Shown: one piece after another, positions 1 through 8,643 of the stretch
Numbering within the stretch: the first letter of the stretch is position 1
Layout of the letters: each line of letters starts with the position of its first letter
Source: Deltaproteobacteria bacterium
Lineage (GTDB): Bacteria; Myxococcota_A; Polyangia; Polyangiales; Polyangiaceae
DNA: 64,000 bases
NCBI GenBank assembly: GCA_003235365.1
Contig: QJWJ01000527.1
Location: forward strand, 1 to 64,000
Reading direction: 5' to 3'
The notes under the pieces: generated by a model
What the model saw: the letters and a program-made list of their open reading frames with translations, nothing else
Database searches by the model: none
What the model was told of the DNA's origin: nothing
Program-made: the position numbers and the translations under genes

Positions 1-97
1 CCGAGCGCAGTGTTGGCCGAGCGCAGTGTTGGCCGAGCGCAGTGTTGGCCGAGCGCAGTGTTGGCCGAGCGCAGTGTTGGCCGAGCGCAGTGTTGGC
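1..97. repeat. 16-bp tandem repeat, six copies, running off the left edge
   Basis: Six perfect head-to-tail copies of CCGAGCGCAGTGTTGG occupy bases 1-96, and the array stops abruptly in unrelated sequence. It starts exactly at the window edge, so the true copy number is unknown. A 16-bp period is not a multiple of three, so every copy shifts the reading frame; this argues against a repeat peptide. No spacer variation is present, so it is not a CRISPR array. Function unknown. Confidence 0.95.
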
Positions 98-446
98 GAC
101 CTGAAGTAGCACTCGGGGTGAAATCTGCCCCGACCGAATCGCGGGCGTCCAGACCGGGGAAGGCGTCGTGGCGGTCGGCCTTTTCGCCCCACGGCTTCGG
201 CCATCGGCCCGTGGTTTTCGGCTCTACTCTCTGAAATTCGAGCACTTGGCCCTCGCGCCGAAACGCTGTGAATCGATGGGTCAGTCAGCGTCGGCGTTGC
301 CGCCTCGGCTGGCGCGCCACCGGATGGGTCTGGGACGAGCGGCGACTCGACGCCTCACCAGCCTGCCACCGGGTTCGTTGCGATTGTTTGCCCTACCCGA
401 TGCTGGGCGTTGGTCGGCTGCCGCGTCTTTGCTATTCCTCCCCGCG
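98..446. other. Non-coding stretch before the first lipoprotein gene
   Basis: About 350 bases between the tandem repeat and the lipoprotein start. The frame of the downstream gene stays open back to about base 168, but the conceptual peptide there is Arg/Pro/Ser-rich with no domain and would bury the lipoprotein signal. I therefore read it as untranslated leader. No promoter or RNA structure could be assigned. Confidence 0.4.
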
Positions 447-1583
447 ATGGCATCAGCGACCCTTTTCCGACTCCAATTGCGTGGGTTCCCCGCGGTCATC
501 GTGGGTGCTTGTTTGATTGCCTGCGAAGCGAAGCAGCCGAAGCCCACGGAGACGTCCGCCGGCGGTGACGAGACGACGGCCGACAGCGCCGGCGCTCCAT
601 CGACACAACCAAACGACCCTGAGCTAGCAGCAGCGGTGCGACAGGCTGCCAAGCAAGCTGCTGCCGGGGCGGCATCAGGTGACGAGAGCCAACCGCCCCC
701 GAATGGCATCCTCGGGAGTGAACGCGCCGACGCTGAGGCAAAGGCCGGCTCGTTGCCAAAGGTAACGGTTGGCTCCACCGGCAGCGAACCGCGAGTCGCT
801 CTCGGCGGCGGGTTACCCGGCAAGGTTCCCGGTTCGTTCGAGGTAGCCATCCGCGCTGGCCGCGGCGCGATGCCTAGCGTCGCCTTCAAGGTGGAAGTTA
901 GCGAGGCGGCGGCCGAGGCCAAAGAGGAGGGTGCAGCGGCGCAGCAGCAGCTGACGTTTGCCGTCAAGGGCGCGGGACTGGCTGCGCGGCAGCCGGGTCA
1001 GTTGCCGCCGAGCGCTGGTGACGACATCGCAAAGCTCAAGGGAAGCACCGTCGAGTTTCCCGTGGCGGACGGCTACCTATTCGGAATGCCGACCGTCAAG
1101 CGCGCCAAGGGTGCCTTGGAGGATCTCGACATGATGCTGACCGTGTCTGCTGACGCGATGGGCACCATCTACGTTGCCTACCCGAAGGAGCCGGTCGGAA
1201 ACGGCGCATTTTGGATGGTCACGTCGCGCGAGGTATTCATGGGCAGCGACGTCGTTGCCTATCGCATGTACAAGGTCGCGGCTGCGAGCCCCACCGAGGT
1301 TTCACTCGAAGTGAACACGAAGCGCTACCTGGCGGCGCCTCACGTCGGTTTTCCCGGTCTCACTGAACGGGAGGTCGTCCAGTTTCAGGGCCAAGACGAA
1401 GGTCAACTGAGGCTGAAGGTAGGGCGCGCGCTGCCCGTCGATGGGCAGCTTTCTCAGCGTATGTTGGCGGTCGTTCGCGTGCCCGACCAGCCCGAGCGTG
1501 GCGCCCCGTTCCAGTTCGAGTCGCAGGTGAGCTTCGCGTTCCCCGCTGCGACGACCGTCACCGCCAGCGCGCCAGCGAAGTGA
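447..1583 (+). CDS. Putative lipoprotein, function unknown (378 aa)
   Basis: The chosen ATG at 447 gives an N-terminus with a short basic region, a hydrophobic stretch and the lipobox LIAC, as expected for signal peptidase II processing and lipid anchoring. After the Cys comes a low-complexity Thr/Ala/Gly/Glu-rich linker of roughly 100 residues, then about 250 residues without a domain I recognise. The linker-plus-globular layout is common in myxobacterial envelope proteins. The open frame extends upstream to 168, but a start there would place about 93 residues ahead of the signal sequence. No clear ribosome site precedes 447, so the start is not certain. It stands alone and ends towards the DUF1353 gene with a 39-base gap. 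Confidence 0.7.
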   Translation: MASATLFRLQLRGFPAVIVGACLIACEAKQPKPTETSAGGDETTADSAGAPSTQPNDPELAAAVRQAAKQAAAGAASGDESQPPPNGILGSERADAEAKAGSLPKVTVGSTGSEPRVALGGGLPGKVPGSFEVAIRAGRGAMPSVAFKVEVSEAAAEAKEEGAAAQQQLTFAVKGAGLAARQPGQLPPSAGDDIAKLKGSTVEFPVADGYLFGMPTVKRAKGALEDLDMMLTVSADAMGTIYVAYPKEPVGNGAFWMVTSREVFMGSDVVAYRMYKVAAASPTEVSLEVNTKRYLAAPHVGFPGLTEREVVQFQGQDEGQLRLKVGRALPVDGQLSQRMLAVVRVPDQPERGAPFQFESQVSFAFPAATTVTASAPAK

Positions 1584-1622
1584 CGGCTGGCTCTGTCTTG
1601 ACGGGGGCGCCGCCGATGGCGT

Positions 1623-2168
1623 TCAGTCGTGCGCGGCCGTCGGAATGACGGTGGCGGGCACCGTTGGTTTCGCGGCGAACTTGCCGAAAACGCGAACCGC
1701 CGCGTACACGTAGTCCGCTCGGGCCTTTGCCATCCCGTCTTCGAGGCACAGCTCTCGCAGAAGGGTGTCGGCATAGGCTCTCCAGCCTTGCCCGATTTTC
1801 CGTTCCCTCATCAACTGGTAGAGGGCATCGTGTACGAGGGCGCCGCGCATGAAGTCGGGCGTGTCGATCGTCGGACCGCTTGGCCCGTCCCAGCTGTAGC
1901 CGCGCTTGATCGTCAGTTCACCGAACTCGCTGATGTCGATGTACGTCGTGCTGATGTCTGCGTCAGGGAATAGTTTGATCCCCAGACTATAAGGCTGCTC
2001 GAGGCGGTACTTGTAGTACTCGTGGTCGATCTCCACGTAGTGAATGCCCGCGACGGTGATGGTGTGCGGGTTGGACCTACGGCGCCGACTGCCCTTGGTG
2101 ATACGCCCTTGCCTCGGCGTGGTGGTTCTGGGACTGCGCTTTGAGGTTGGACGTTTTCCTACAGCCAT
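1623..2168 (-). CDS. DUF1353 domain protein (181 aa)
   Basis: The C-terminal half carries the DUF1353 signature: a YSWDGPSGPT segment followed by a conserved VHDALYQLMR helix. DUF1353 proteins are typically small phage- or island-associated proteins without a firmly established activity. The N-terminal ~40 residues are strongly basic (Lys/Arg/Ser/Thr-rich) and look like a nucleic-acid-binding or disordered tail. The ATG at 2168 is preceded by GCAGGAG at good spacing, which decides the start over a longer open frame reaching 2345. Its neighbours are unrelated, and no other phage gene is visible. Family assignment is fairly secure; biological role unknown. Confidence 0.75.
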   Translation of the reverse strand: MAVGKRPTSKRSPRTTTPRQGRITKGSRRRRSNPHTITVAGIHYVEIDHEYYKYRLEQPYSLGIKLFPDADISTTYIDISEFGELTIKRGYSWDGPSGPTIDTPDFMRGALVHDALYQLMRERKIGQGWRAYADTLLRELCLEDGMAKARADYVYAAVRVFGKFAAKPTVPATVIPTAAHD

Positions 2169-2379
2169 GAGGTCTCCTGCGGTGATGTGAACGTGCAATG
2201 GTAAGCGCCACTGCGGTGTGATGGTGGCAGCTTGCTTCGCGTGGAGGTCTCGCTCATCTGGGTGACGAGCTCGGATCCCACACCAGCCGTGGTTCATAGT
2301 GCCAGCAGGACACGTCGGACAAATTCTCAGCGTCCAGATCCTCACGTAGCCGTGAACGCGGATTGATTCCCGCCGACTC

Positions 2380-2718
2380 TCAAGGTTCGAGCGTGGGGCG
2401 TCTCGATGGCAGCGCGCTCGTGACCTGCTCGATATCTATGACGGCGGGGGCGAGCCGACGCGGCGTGTCGAGGCTGCGACGCTGCCAGTGCTGCCTCGCG
2501 TTGGATAGGAGCTTGATTCGATGTGGGCACTGCGATGAGTCCACTTGGTGGATCCAGGAAGCGAACGCCTTCAAGCAGGATGAGTTCATGAAGTAGAGTT
2601 CAGAAACATCGACGACGATCTCGGGGTCCCCGCTGCTCGACATTTCTTCGCGGACCTGTTTGAGAAAGACACCGAGTGGTTCGGTTGCCGAGGTTTCGCC
2701 GTCTGCCGCGGGATCTGA
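2380..2718 (-). pseudogene. Remnant of an slr1659-type STAS-like regulator
   Basis: In one minus-strand frame the sequence reads as the C-terminal part of an slr1659-superfamily STAS-like protein. It has a DVSELYFMNSSCLKAF core, an ASWIHQV helix and the family-typical LLSNARQHWQRRSL segment. The frame is interrupted by a TGA at 2719-2721, just where the first beta strand should begin. The upstream bases are open in a different frame but do not clearly complete the domain. An internal ATG at 2643 could start an 87-aa product that lacks the first part of the fold. I read it as a 5'-truncated or frameshifted gene; a short expressed protein cannot be excluded. Confidence 0.5.
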
Positions 2719-2870
2719 TCACGGGCATGTTGCCCACTTCTTCTAGAGCGGCAATCATGTTGATACGAAAGTGGGCTTCAAGGCAGACGTGAGTTTCGTG
2801 GTATTGCGGCGCATCCCCAGTTCTGATCAGCGGTGAGAGGCGCTCGCGAATCATCCCGTGCCGCTGAGGT

Positions 2871-5228
2871 TCAGCGCTGTCTCGAGCCGTCGAGAATCGC
2901 CTTGGCGTCCGCACTGTTGCATGCGTTGGCCCAGCCGAGCGGAGTGCCGTCGTAGATGCCGTCGCGCAACGAGGCGTTCGCGCCGCGATCGAGAAGCCAC
3001 CGAATGCTGGCCGCGGCGTTCGCGGCCGCCGCCTTGTGCAGGGCGGTCGCGCCGTTGGCATCACGTCCGTCAAGAGCCGCCCCTCTTTCGAGCAGCCATT
3101 GCAGCACGCCGAGCTGGTTCAGAGCGGCGGCATTCTGCATTGCGCCGACCACCGGTGCCAAATCCGGATCCAATGGTTTCGGGAGACGGGACCAGTGGTC
3201 GTCGAGTGCCTCGAGATCGCCGAGTGCTGCAGCGCTCGCCAAATCGTGGGCCCGGACCCCGGCGACCTTCAGCGCCCGAATCGCGTCGTGGTTGGCGTAC
3301 TCGATAGCTCCGTCGAGCGCTCCGGTGCCCAGCGGTCCGTCGATTTGTGCTCCGTGGCGTACGAGCACGGCGATGAGCCCCTCGGTCAGCCCCGCTTGCG
3401 CTGGAAAGCTGCTCGTGGCGACCATGCCCAGCGTCGTCTGGTCCGGGCCGCCACCGTACATCAGACAGGAAGCGTCGACCTCAGCGCCCCGCTCCAACAG
3501 CAGTTCCGCGATGGCGCACAGGTTTTTGGGCACGGCCACCCGCTCGGTGCCGTTGCTCCCGATGTAGTGAAGCAGCGTTGCGCGGTGGTAGCGTGGAGAT
3601 CGCGTCGTGATTAGTTCGGGTGTCTCGTCGAGGAGCTGGGTCAAGCGCGTCGTGTCGCCGTTCACGATGGCGTCCACCGCGAGTTCGAACCGAGTGGCCA
3701 AGTGTTCTGGGGGCACCAACTGATCCGCAGTTGCCCGTTGCGAGCCCGCTGCAATGCTCAACAGGCGCAGAACCTCGTCGTCGTCGCGCTCCGTGGCCAA
3801 GTCGATTGGCGTCAGATTGTGGAAGTTGCGTTGCAACGGGGAAGCGCCCCGTTCGAGCAGGAGCTTCACAGCACTCGCGTCGTTGCGTTGGACCGCCAAG
3901 TGGAGCGCTGTCTCGCCATTGTCGTCTGTGACGTTGGCGTCGAATCCCGCAGCGAGCAAATGCGCTAGCATCACGACGTTTCCGCGGCAGACCGACCAAC
4001 AAACCATCTGATGGTCGCAGGTGGTGCAGCGCGAGATCGCTTCCGGGTGAAGGGACGACAGCCGGGCTACTTCGTCGTCGTTGCCGGCAGCAGCAGCGCC
4101 GATCAATCGATCCACCGGTTCGATTTCCTCAGCGCGTGCCCCGCGTTCTTGCAGCAATGCCGCTGCGTCGATGGCGTTCACCTGCACGGCGACCCGTAGC
4201 GCGGTGCGGCCATCTCGGTCTTTCACGTCGACGGACACTCCCGAGTCGAGAAGTAGCTCGACGAAATCGGTACCCAGACCCAACAGCAGCACAGCGTGCA
4301 ACGCGCTGCCGCGATGACCGTGCCAACGACCGGCGCCGTTCGGGATGGCGCCGTAGTTCAGCAGCGCTGTGGCCATGGCGAGATCGCCGTCGCGGAGCGC
4401 TACCTCGAGGGCTTCTCGCGCTTGCCAGTGTGGCGGGTTACTGGCGATGAGTCGATCGACACAGGTCCGCCGACCGCCGTTGGCAGCGGCGACCAGTGGC
4501 GGCGCAGGGGGGCCCGCGGTGGAACCCGGGGGTTCGAGATCGGCTCCCGCAACGATCAGCGCATCGACCAATTCGGCGCTCGTGGTGTGCCACGCTGCGG
4601 CGGCGAGGATCGACAGCTGGCCGCCCGGCACGTCGATGGCATCGACACACTCGTTGCTGTCCGCTCCGGCAGCAATCAACCGCTTTGCGATTGCGGCGCG
4701 GGCGCGATGCACCTCCGCGTCGTCGCGACCCCAGCGCGCGTGGCAGCAATACGCGAGCGCCGACCAGTTCCGCACGCCGAACTTTGCTTGCACGTCGATC
4801 GCGCTTCCGTCGAGCAGGCGTGCGACTCGTTCTTCGAGGCCCAGCACCGCGGCGACGTGGAGGTTCGTGTCCGCCGCCTGGGGAAGCCGCTCGAGCGCGC
4901 TTTGCAAGCGCTTGTCGTTTGCACTCAACGCCGCGTCGAGGATTGTCTCCAGTAGCTCGGACTCCGTGCGCATCGCGTCTTCCGCGTGGAGCTTGAGCTG
5001 CGTCCAGGTTCGAAAGCCTGCTTCCCGCGCCACGACGAGCTGTGCGTGGGCAAGCTTGTGCGGCGGTTGCTGACCCGGCAAGTGGCGTCGAAGCCGGTCG
5101 CGGGCAGCAGGCTCGGCAGCGCCGAGCGCCCGTAACAGCTCTTTGGCTCGCTTCTTTTGCTGCCCGAGGTGGATGGGCTGCCCGAGACCGAGGGAGGGAG
5201 AGGGCGAGCGTTGCTGATCGTTGGACAT
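2871..5228 (-). CDS. Large ankyrin-repeat protein (785 aa)
   Basis: The N-terminal ~75 residues contain a Lys/Arg/Leu-rich helix and a segment ending in LAHAQLVVAREAGFRTWTQL. This small helical region is often found ahead of bacterial ankyrin arrays. The rest is a long series of ankyrin repeats, recognisable by recurring TALHLAVQ- and LLLERGA-type units, reaching almost to the C-terminus. No signal peptide or membrane segment is seen, so it is probably cytoplasmic and acts by protein-protein binding; no partner can be named. The ATG at 5228 has GGAAGG about ten bases upstream. It is transcribed alone, with long flanking spacers. Confidence 0.88.
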   Translation of the reverse strand: MSNDQQRSPSPSLGLGQPIHLGQQKKRAKELLRALGAAEPAARDRLRRHLPGQQPPHKLAHAQLVVAREAGFRTWTQLKLHAEDAMRTESELLETILDAALSANDKRLQSALERLPQAADTNLHVAAVLGLEERVARLLDGSAIDVQAKFGVRNWSALAYCCHARWGRDDAEVHRARAAIAKRLIAAGADSNECVDAIDVPGGQLSILAAAAWHTTSAELVDALIVAGADLEPPGSTAGPPAPPLVAAANGGRRTCVDRLIASNPPHWQAREALEVALRDGDLAMATALLNYGAIPNGAGRWHGHRGSALHAVLLLGLGTDFVELLLDSGVSVDVKDRDGRTALRVAVQVNAIDAAALLQERGARAEEIEPVDRLIGAAAAGNDDEVARLSSLHPEAISRCTTCDHQMVCWSVCRGNVVMLAHLLAAGFDANVTDDNGETALHLAVQRNDASAVKLLLERGASPLQRNFHNLTPIDLATERDDDEVLRLLSIAAGSQRATADQLVPPEHLATRFELAVDAIVNGDTTRLTQLLDETPELITTRSPRYHRATLLHYIGSNGTERVAVPKNLCAIAELLLERGAEVDASCLMYGGGPDQTTLGMVATSSFPAQAGLTEGLIAVLVRHGAQIDGPLGTGALDGAIEYANHDAIRALKVAGVRAHDLASAAALGDLEALDDHWSRLPKPLDPDLAPVVGAMQNAAALNQLGVLQWLLERGAALDGRDANGATALHKAAAANAAASIRWLLDRGANASLRDGIYDGTPLGWANACNSADAKAILDGSRQR

Positions 5229-5799
5229 GTGAGATCACCTTCCGTGTCGACCGGTGTCCGCGTGCCGGTGGAAGACGATCTGGGATGAGATCGAGTGCCG
5301 AACGATTCGAGATAGGCGCAGCCTTTTCCGCGGACCGGGAGCGCTCTCGAGCGCGACCCGATGATGCCGGAACACACCCGTTCGCGCAAGCCACAGTTCT
5401 TCGAGGCGAAGCGTCGGCGCGTAGCCGTCCGGGCTCGATGCTCGTGGCATCATCGCCCGTCGGCGAAGTGGGCACGACAGTTTCGTAGCCGTCCGATGTG
5501 GTTGGTTGCCGTGTTGCTGCATTGCGTGTGGCGGAGACTTTCGGGGTTCTTCCCTTTCTGGCGTTTCGAGCGAAGTTCGAACGTTGTGGTCGTGGAAGGT
5601 GGACAATGCGGTGTAGTTGTTGATTTTGCACGAGTTGGTCGTGTTGGCGAATGTCGTGTGTGGTGTACATGAGGGAAGCCTGGGTAATTGACCATTGTGC
5701 GAGAGCAGTGTCTGGGACATCATGCCTGGGTCGGTGTTGGGGCACTTCTGGCCCATACTGATGAACAACCAAACAAGTCGTTCGATTGGAGGGTGTGAC
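5229..5799. other. Intergenic region between the ankyrin and lipoprotein genes
   Basis: About 570 bases between two divergently transcribed genes. The right half (about 5500-5700) is visibly richer in G/T and A/T than the surrounding genes, as expected for promoter DNA. Open frames here are short, Arg/Cys/Trp-rich and lack ribosome sites or domains. No specific promoter hexamers are claimed. Confidence 0.4.
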
Positions 5800-6345
5800 A
5801 TGCTGAACGTCCAAAATAGCCGGGTCGCCGTTGGCGATCTGGCGCGCTGTCTCGTCATCGCGGTCTCGTGCTTCCTTGCCAGTGGCTGCGTCTACACGCC
5901 TGAGGAAGGGGACTGGGTGGACTGGGATGACCTGGACTTTGCAGGCTTTGCGGAGAAGCCCGGCGCAGTCATTCAGATTCAGGCCTACAACAACCGGGAC
6001 AGCCGTTGGGTAACCGTAGATAGTGTCGTGAGTTCCAGCTCGGGAACTCACTACGGCGATACAACGCTGTATTCTTGGTCGAACTACGGCTTCGACTTCA
6101 CGACGGTACCGCAGTGGCAGTGTTATTGGAGCACCTTGGCAGGGTGCTCGATCCCGGCGGGTTTTGCGTCTGCACGCTTCCGATTCAAAGAGGTTGGTAG
6201 CGCGTTGAGCTACCTGGTCACGTTCGATCCGGGAGGGATCAGCTGTGTGGTTTCGGAAGTCAACGGTGGGAGCACCTGGCTGGCCGCCGGAGCAACTTGT
6301 CGCGGCGACAAGAGTCCAGTGCTGACGTTGCGCAGGCTGACCTAA
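5800..6345 (+). CDS. Small putative lipoprotein, function unknown (181 aa)
   Basis: The ATG at 5800 follows a strong GGAGGG ribosome site seven bases upstream, which fixes the start. Residues 1-30 form a signal sequence ending in the lipobox LASGC. The mature part starts with an acidic patch (EEGDWVDWDDLD) and continues as a Ser/Thr/aromatic-rich, probably beta-rich domain with several Cys. I recognise no family. It ends towards pyrE across a spacer holding a 10-bp inverted repeat. Confidence 0.75.
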   Translation: MLNVQNSRVAVGDLARCLVIAVSCFLASGCVYTPEEGDWVDWDDLDFAGFAEKPGAVIQIQAYNNRDSRWVTVDSVVSSSSGTHYGDTTLYSWSNYGFDFTTVPQWQCYWSTLAGCSIPAGFASARFRFKEVGSALSYLVTFDPGGISCVVSEVNGGSTWLAAGATCRGDKSPVLTLRRLT

Positions 6346-6374
6346 ACCGACGTCGCGCGATCGCCAAACCCCGC

Positions 6375-6422
6375 CCCGCCATGCTCATCGGTGCGTCGTC
6401 ATCGCGCTGCCTGCATGGCGGG
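6375..6422. terminator. Inverted repeat between convergent genes
   Basis: CCCGCCATGC at 6375-6384 is perfectly complementary to GCATGGCGGG at 6413-6422, with a 28-base intervening segment. It lies between the 3' ends of the lipoprotein gene (plus) and pyrE (minus), so it could terminate both. There is no T-tract and the loop is long, so intrinsic termination is only a possibility. Confidence 0.35.
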
Positions 6423-6465
6423 CGCCGTGGGCCTTGGTGAGTGTGACGCTGGCGGAGCAGCTCGT

Positions 6466-7131
6466 TCAGGCGCCGTACTGCCTACGGTACTCGACCATGC
6501 GTGCGTGCGTCTCGTCGTCGAGAACGACCTGTCCGTCGAGTTTCCGGCCGTGCAAGTGGGCCATCACCTCTTCGACCGTGACGATGCTGAACGTCGCCAT
6601 GGAGAATTCATCACGTAGCTGACCCAGCGCGCTCTGTGTCCCCGTGCCACGTTCCATGCGGTCGACGGAGACGACCAGTCCCACCACGGTCACGGCGGCA
6701 GCCGACTTCAACAGCGGTACCGTTTCGCGGATCGACGTTCCTGCCGTAGTCACGTCTTCGATGATGAGGACGCGCTCGCCGTCTCGGGGGATGTGGCCGA
6801 CGAGCACGCCGCCCTCGCCGTGATCTTTGGCTTCTTTGCGGTTGAAGCAGAACGGTACGTCTCGGCCGCGACTGCTGAGCACCATCGTCGTGGCGACTAC
6901 CAGCGGAATGCCCTTGTAGGCTGGACCGAACACCACGTCGAACACCACGCCGGACTCTTCGATGGCGTCTGCGTAGAACCCAGCCAGGGTTTGCATCTGA
7001 GAGCCGGTACGGTACTTGCCCGCGTTGATGAAGAACGGCGTCTTGCGGCCACTTTTCGTCACGAAGTCGCCGAAAGTGAGCACGCCGGCGCGTACCATGA
7101 ATTCGATGAACCGCTGCTTGTAGTCTTGCAT
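6466..7131 (-). CDS. pyrE: Orotate phosphoribosyltransferase
   Basis: A 221-aa type I phosphoribosyltransferase that joins orotate to PRPP to give orotidine monophosphate in pyrimidine synthesis. The PRPP-binding loop VLIIEDVTTAGTS is intact. The N-terminal GVLTFGDFVTKSGRKTPFF segment and the FGPAYKGIPL substrate loop are typical of PyrE, as is the overall length. It is the last gene of a tight minus-strand run and begins seven bases after the MBL hydrolase stop. No other pyrimidine gene is nearby. Confidence 0.95.
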   Translation of the reverse strand: MQDYKQRFIEFMVRAGVLTFGDFVTKSGRKTPFFINAGKYRTGSQMQTLAGFYADAIEESGVVFDVVFGPAYKGIPLVVATTMVLSSRGRDVPFCFNRKEAKDHGEGGVLVGHIPRDGERVLIIEDVTTAGTSIRETVPLLKSAAAVTVVGLVVSVDRMERGTGTQSALGQLRDEFSMATFSIVTVEEVMAHLHGRKLDGQVVLDDETHARMVEYRRQYGA

Positions 7132-7138
7132 TCGTCGC

Positions 7139-8023
7139 TCAAGGGCTGGGCAGGTCGAGGTCGAGATCGGTTACGTTGCTGGTTTCCACTGCTGCCCAGC
7201 GGCCCTTGGCGTCGGGTGCGACGCGTGCGGCAGCGGTTTCGTGGTCGTGAGTGAAGAACAACCAGGTGCGAGCAGCAGACAAGCGCGGTAGCAGTGCTGC
7301 CTTCTCGTCTATCAAGTGTTCTGGGTAGCGATCGTAGCCCATCGTGATGGGCACGTTTACCCAAGCACGCCCCGGGATGAGATCGGCGCAGAAGAAGACG
7401 CTCTGCTGGGCGCCGGTGACCTCGGTGTGGAGCATGCCCGGCGTATGCCCATCGGTCGTGCTGAAGCGAAACCGTGCACCCAGCCAGGGCAGCTCGGAAA
7501 CCGTCGGATCGACCAGCTCCAGTCGTCCCGATTGCAGAAGCATCTGGGGCAGCTCCGGGATGAACGATGCGCGGTCCCGCAGATGCGGATTCCGGGCGCG
7601 TTCGAATGCCGTCTTGCTCACGACCAAGCGTGCGTTGGGAAAGAGCAACCGTGGCGGTGCACCGGGTTCGTGGGCGCTGAGCAGCCCTCCTGTGTGGTCG
7701 AAATGCAGATGACTGAGGATGACGACGTCGATGTCTTCGTGACCCAGTCCTCGTTGCTGCAGTGAACGCAACAGCACGTGTTCGTCCTCGACGACGCCGT
7801 AGCGCTCCTTGAGCGCCGGCTCGAAGAAGCTACCGATCCCCGTTTCGCAAAGCACCCGACGCTGACCGTCGTCGACGAGCATGCAGCGGCAGCACAGGGG
7901 GATACGTCCCAACTCGTCCGGCTCGATCCAGCGTTGCCACATCACGCGCGGGGCGTTGCCGAACATCGCTCCGCCGTCGAGGCGTTGGCTGTTGCCCTGA
8001 ATCTGTGTGACGAGCAGGGACAT
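7139..8023 (-). CDS. Metallo-beta-lactamase-fold hydrolase (294 aa)
   Basis: The metal-binding motif HLHFDHTGG, a later His in TTDGHTPGM, an Asp in FFCADLIPG and a final His in FFTHDHE form the usual dinuclear zinc site. The overall pattern resembles the lactonase-like branch of the superfamily, but the substrate cannot be read from sequence. The ATG at 8023 is preferred over an upstream TTG at 8038 because GACGAGG sits eight bases before it. It starts 11 bases after the YciO gene ends and is followed closely by pyrE, so co-transcription is likely. Confidence 0.85.
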   Translation of the reverse strand: MSLLVTQIQGNSQRLDGGAMFGNAPRVMWQRWIEPDELGRIPLCCRCMLVDDGQRRVLCETGIGSFFEPALKERYGVVEDEHVLLRSLQQRGLGHEDIDVVILSHLHFDHTGGLLSAHEPGAPPRLLFPNARLVVSKTAFERARNPHLRDRASFIPELPQMLLQSGRLELVDPTVSELPWLGARFRFSTTDGHTPGMLHTEVTGAQQSVFFCADLIPGRAWVNVPITMGYDRYPEHLIDEKAALLPRLSAARTWLFFTHDHETAAARVAPDAKGRWAAVETSNVTDLDLDLPSP

Positions 8024-8034
8024 CGGATACCTCG

Positions 8035-8643
8035 TCAAATCTCGAAGGGGCTGGGATCACCCGCGCCGACGCGCACGATATCCGGGTGCTCGCCCGTCAG
8101 ATCCACGATTGTCGTCGGCGTTTCTCCCCCGGGGCCGCCGTCGATCGCGAGCCCCAAGCCCTTGAAGTCGATGTTGATTTCGCGGGCGTCGATGTAGGGG
8201 GGAGCCTCGGGGCGTGCAGCCGTGCTGCTGATGATTGGGCGTCCCAACTCGCGCACGAGCGCCAGAGCGATGGCGTGGCGCGGCACGCGGATGCCCACGT
8301 GTTTGCGCGGCGTCTGAACTACCTTTGGGACTTCGCGCGTCGGATTGAGAATGAAACAGTAGGGGCCAGGCAGGTGCTGCTTGAGGATGCGGTACTCGTA
8401 GTCGTTGAGTACGGCGTAACGCGCCACATCGCCGAGATCCTTGCAGATGAACGACAGCTGGTGATCGCGGTTCATGCCCTTGATCTGGTACAGCTTGTCG
8501 ATGGCTTTCTTGTTCTGCAGATCGCAACCGAAACCGTAGCAAGTGTCCGTGGGATACGCGATGACCTCACCGCGCTCCAATGCGTCGACAGCGCGACGGA
8601 TCTTGCGTGGCTCCGGGGTGTCGGGGTTTATCTCAATCAGCAT
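8035..8643 (-). CDS. yciO: YciO/Sua5-family threonylcarbamoyl-AMP synthase-like protein
   Basis: A single 202-aa YrdC/Sua5-type domain with [17 protein letters not shown] near the N-terminus, the nucleotide-binding [11 protein letters not shown] segment and a [11 protein letters not shown] stretch. The family makes threonylcarbamoyl-AMP for the tRNA t6A modification. YciO members are close to TsaC, but not all of them perform that reaction in vivo. It overlaps the end of the upstream GH35-like gene by 11 bases, which suggests translational coupling. The family call is firm; YciO versus functional TsaC is less so. Confidence 0.85.
   Translation of the reverse strand: MLIEINPDTPEPRKIRRAVDALERGEVIAYPTDTCYGFGCDLQNKKAIDKLYQIKGMNRDHQLSFICKDLGDVARYAVLNDYEYRILKQHLPGPYCFILNPTREVPKVVQTPRKHVGIRVPRHAIALALVRELGRPIISSTAARPEAPPYIDAREINIDFKGLGLAIDGGPGGETPTTIVDLTGEHPDIVRVGAGDPSPFEI

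Noticed and set aside
1-97. Possible CRISPR array
   Set aside because: The units are directly adjacent with no spacers, and no cas gene is present.
281-967. 228-codon minus-strand frame opposite the first lipoprotein
   Set aside because: It lies fully opposite a gene with a clear lipoprotein signal, has a random Ala/Arg/Ser bias and no domain.
4438-6051. 537-codon minus-strand frame
   Set aside because: It crosses the ankyrin gene in another frame, the spacer and the small lipoprotein, with no domain and a random GC-rich composition.
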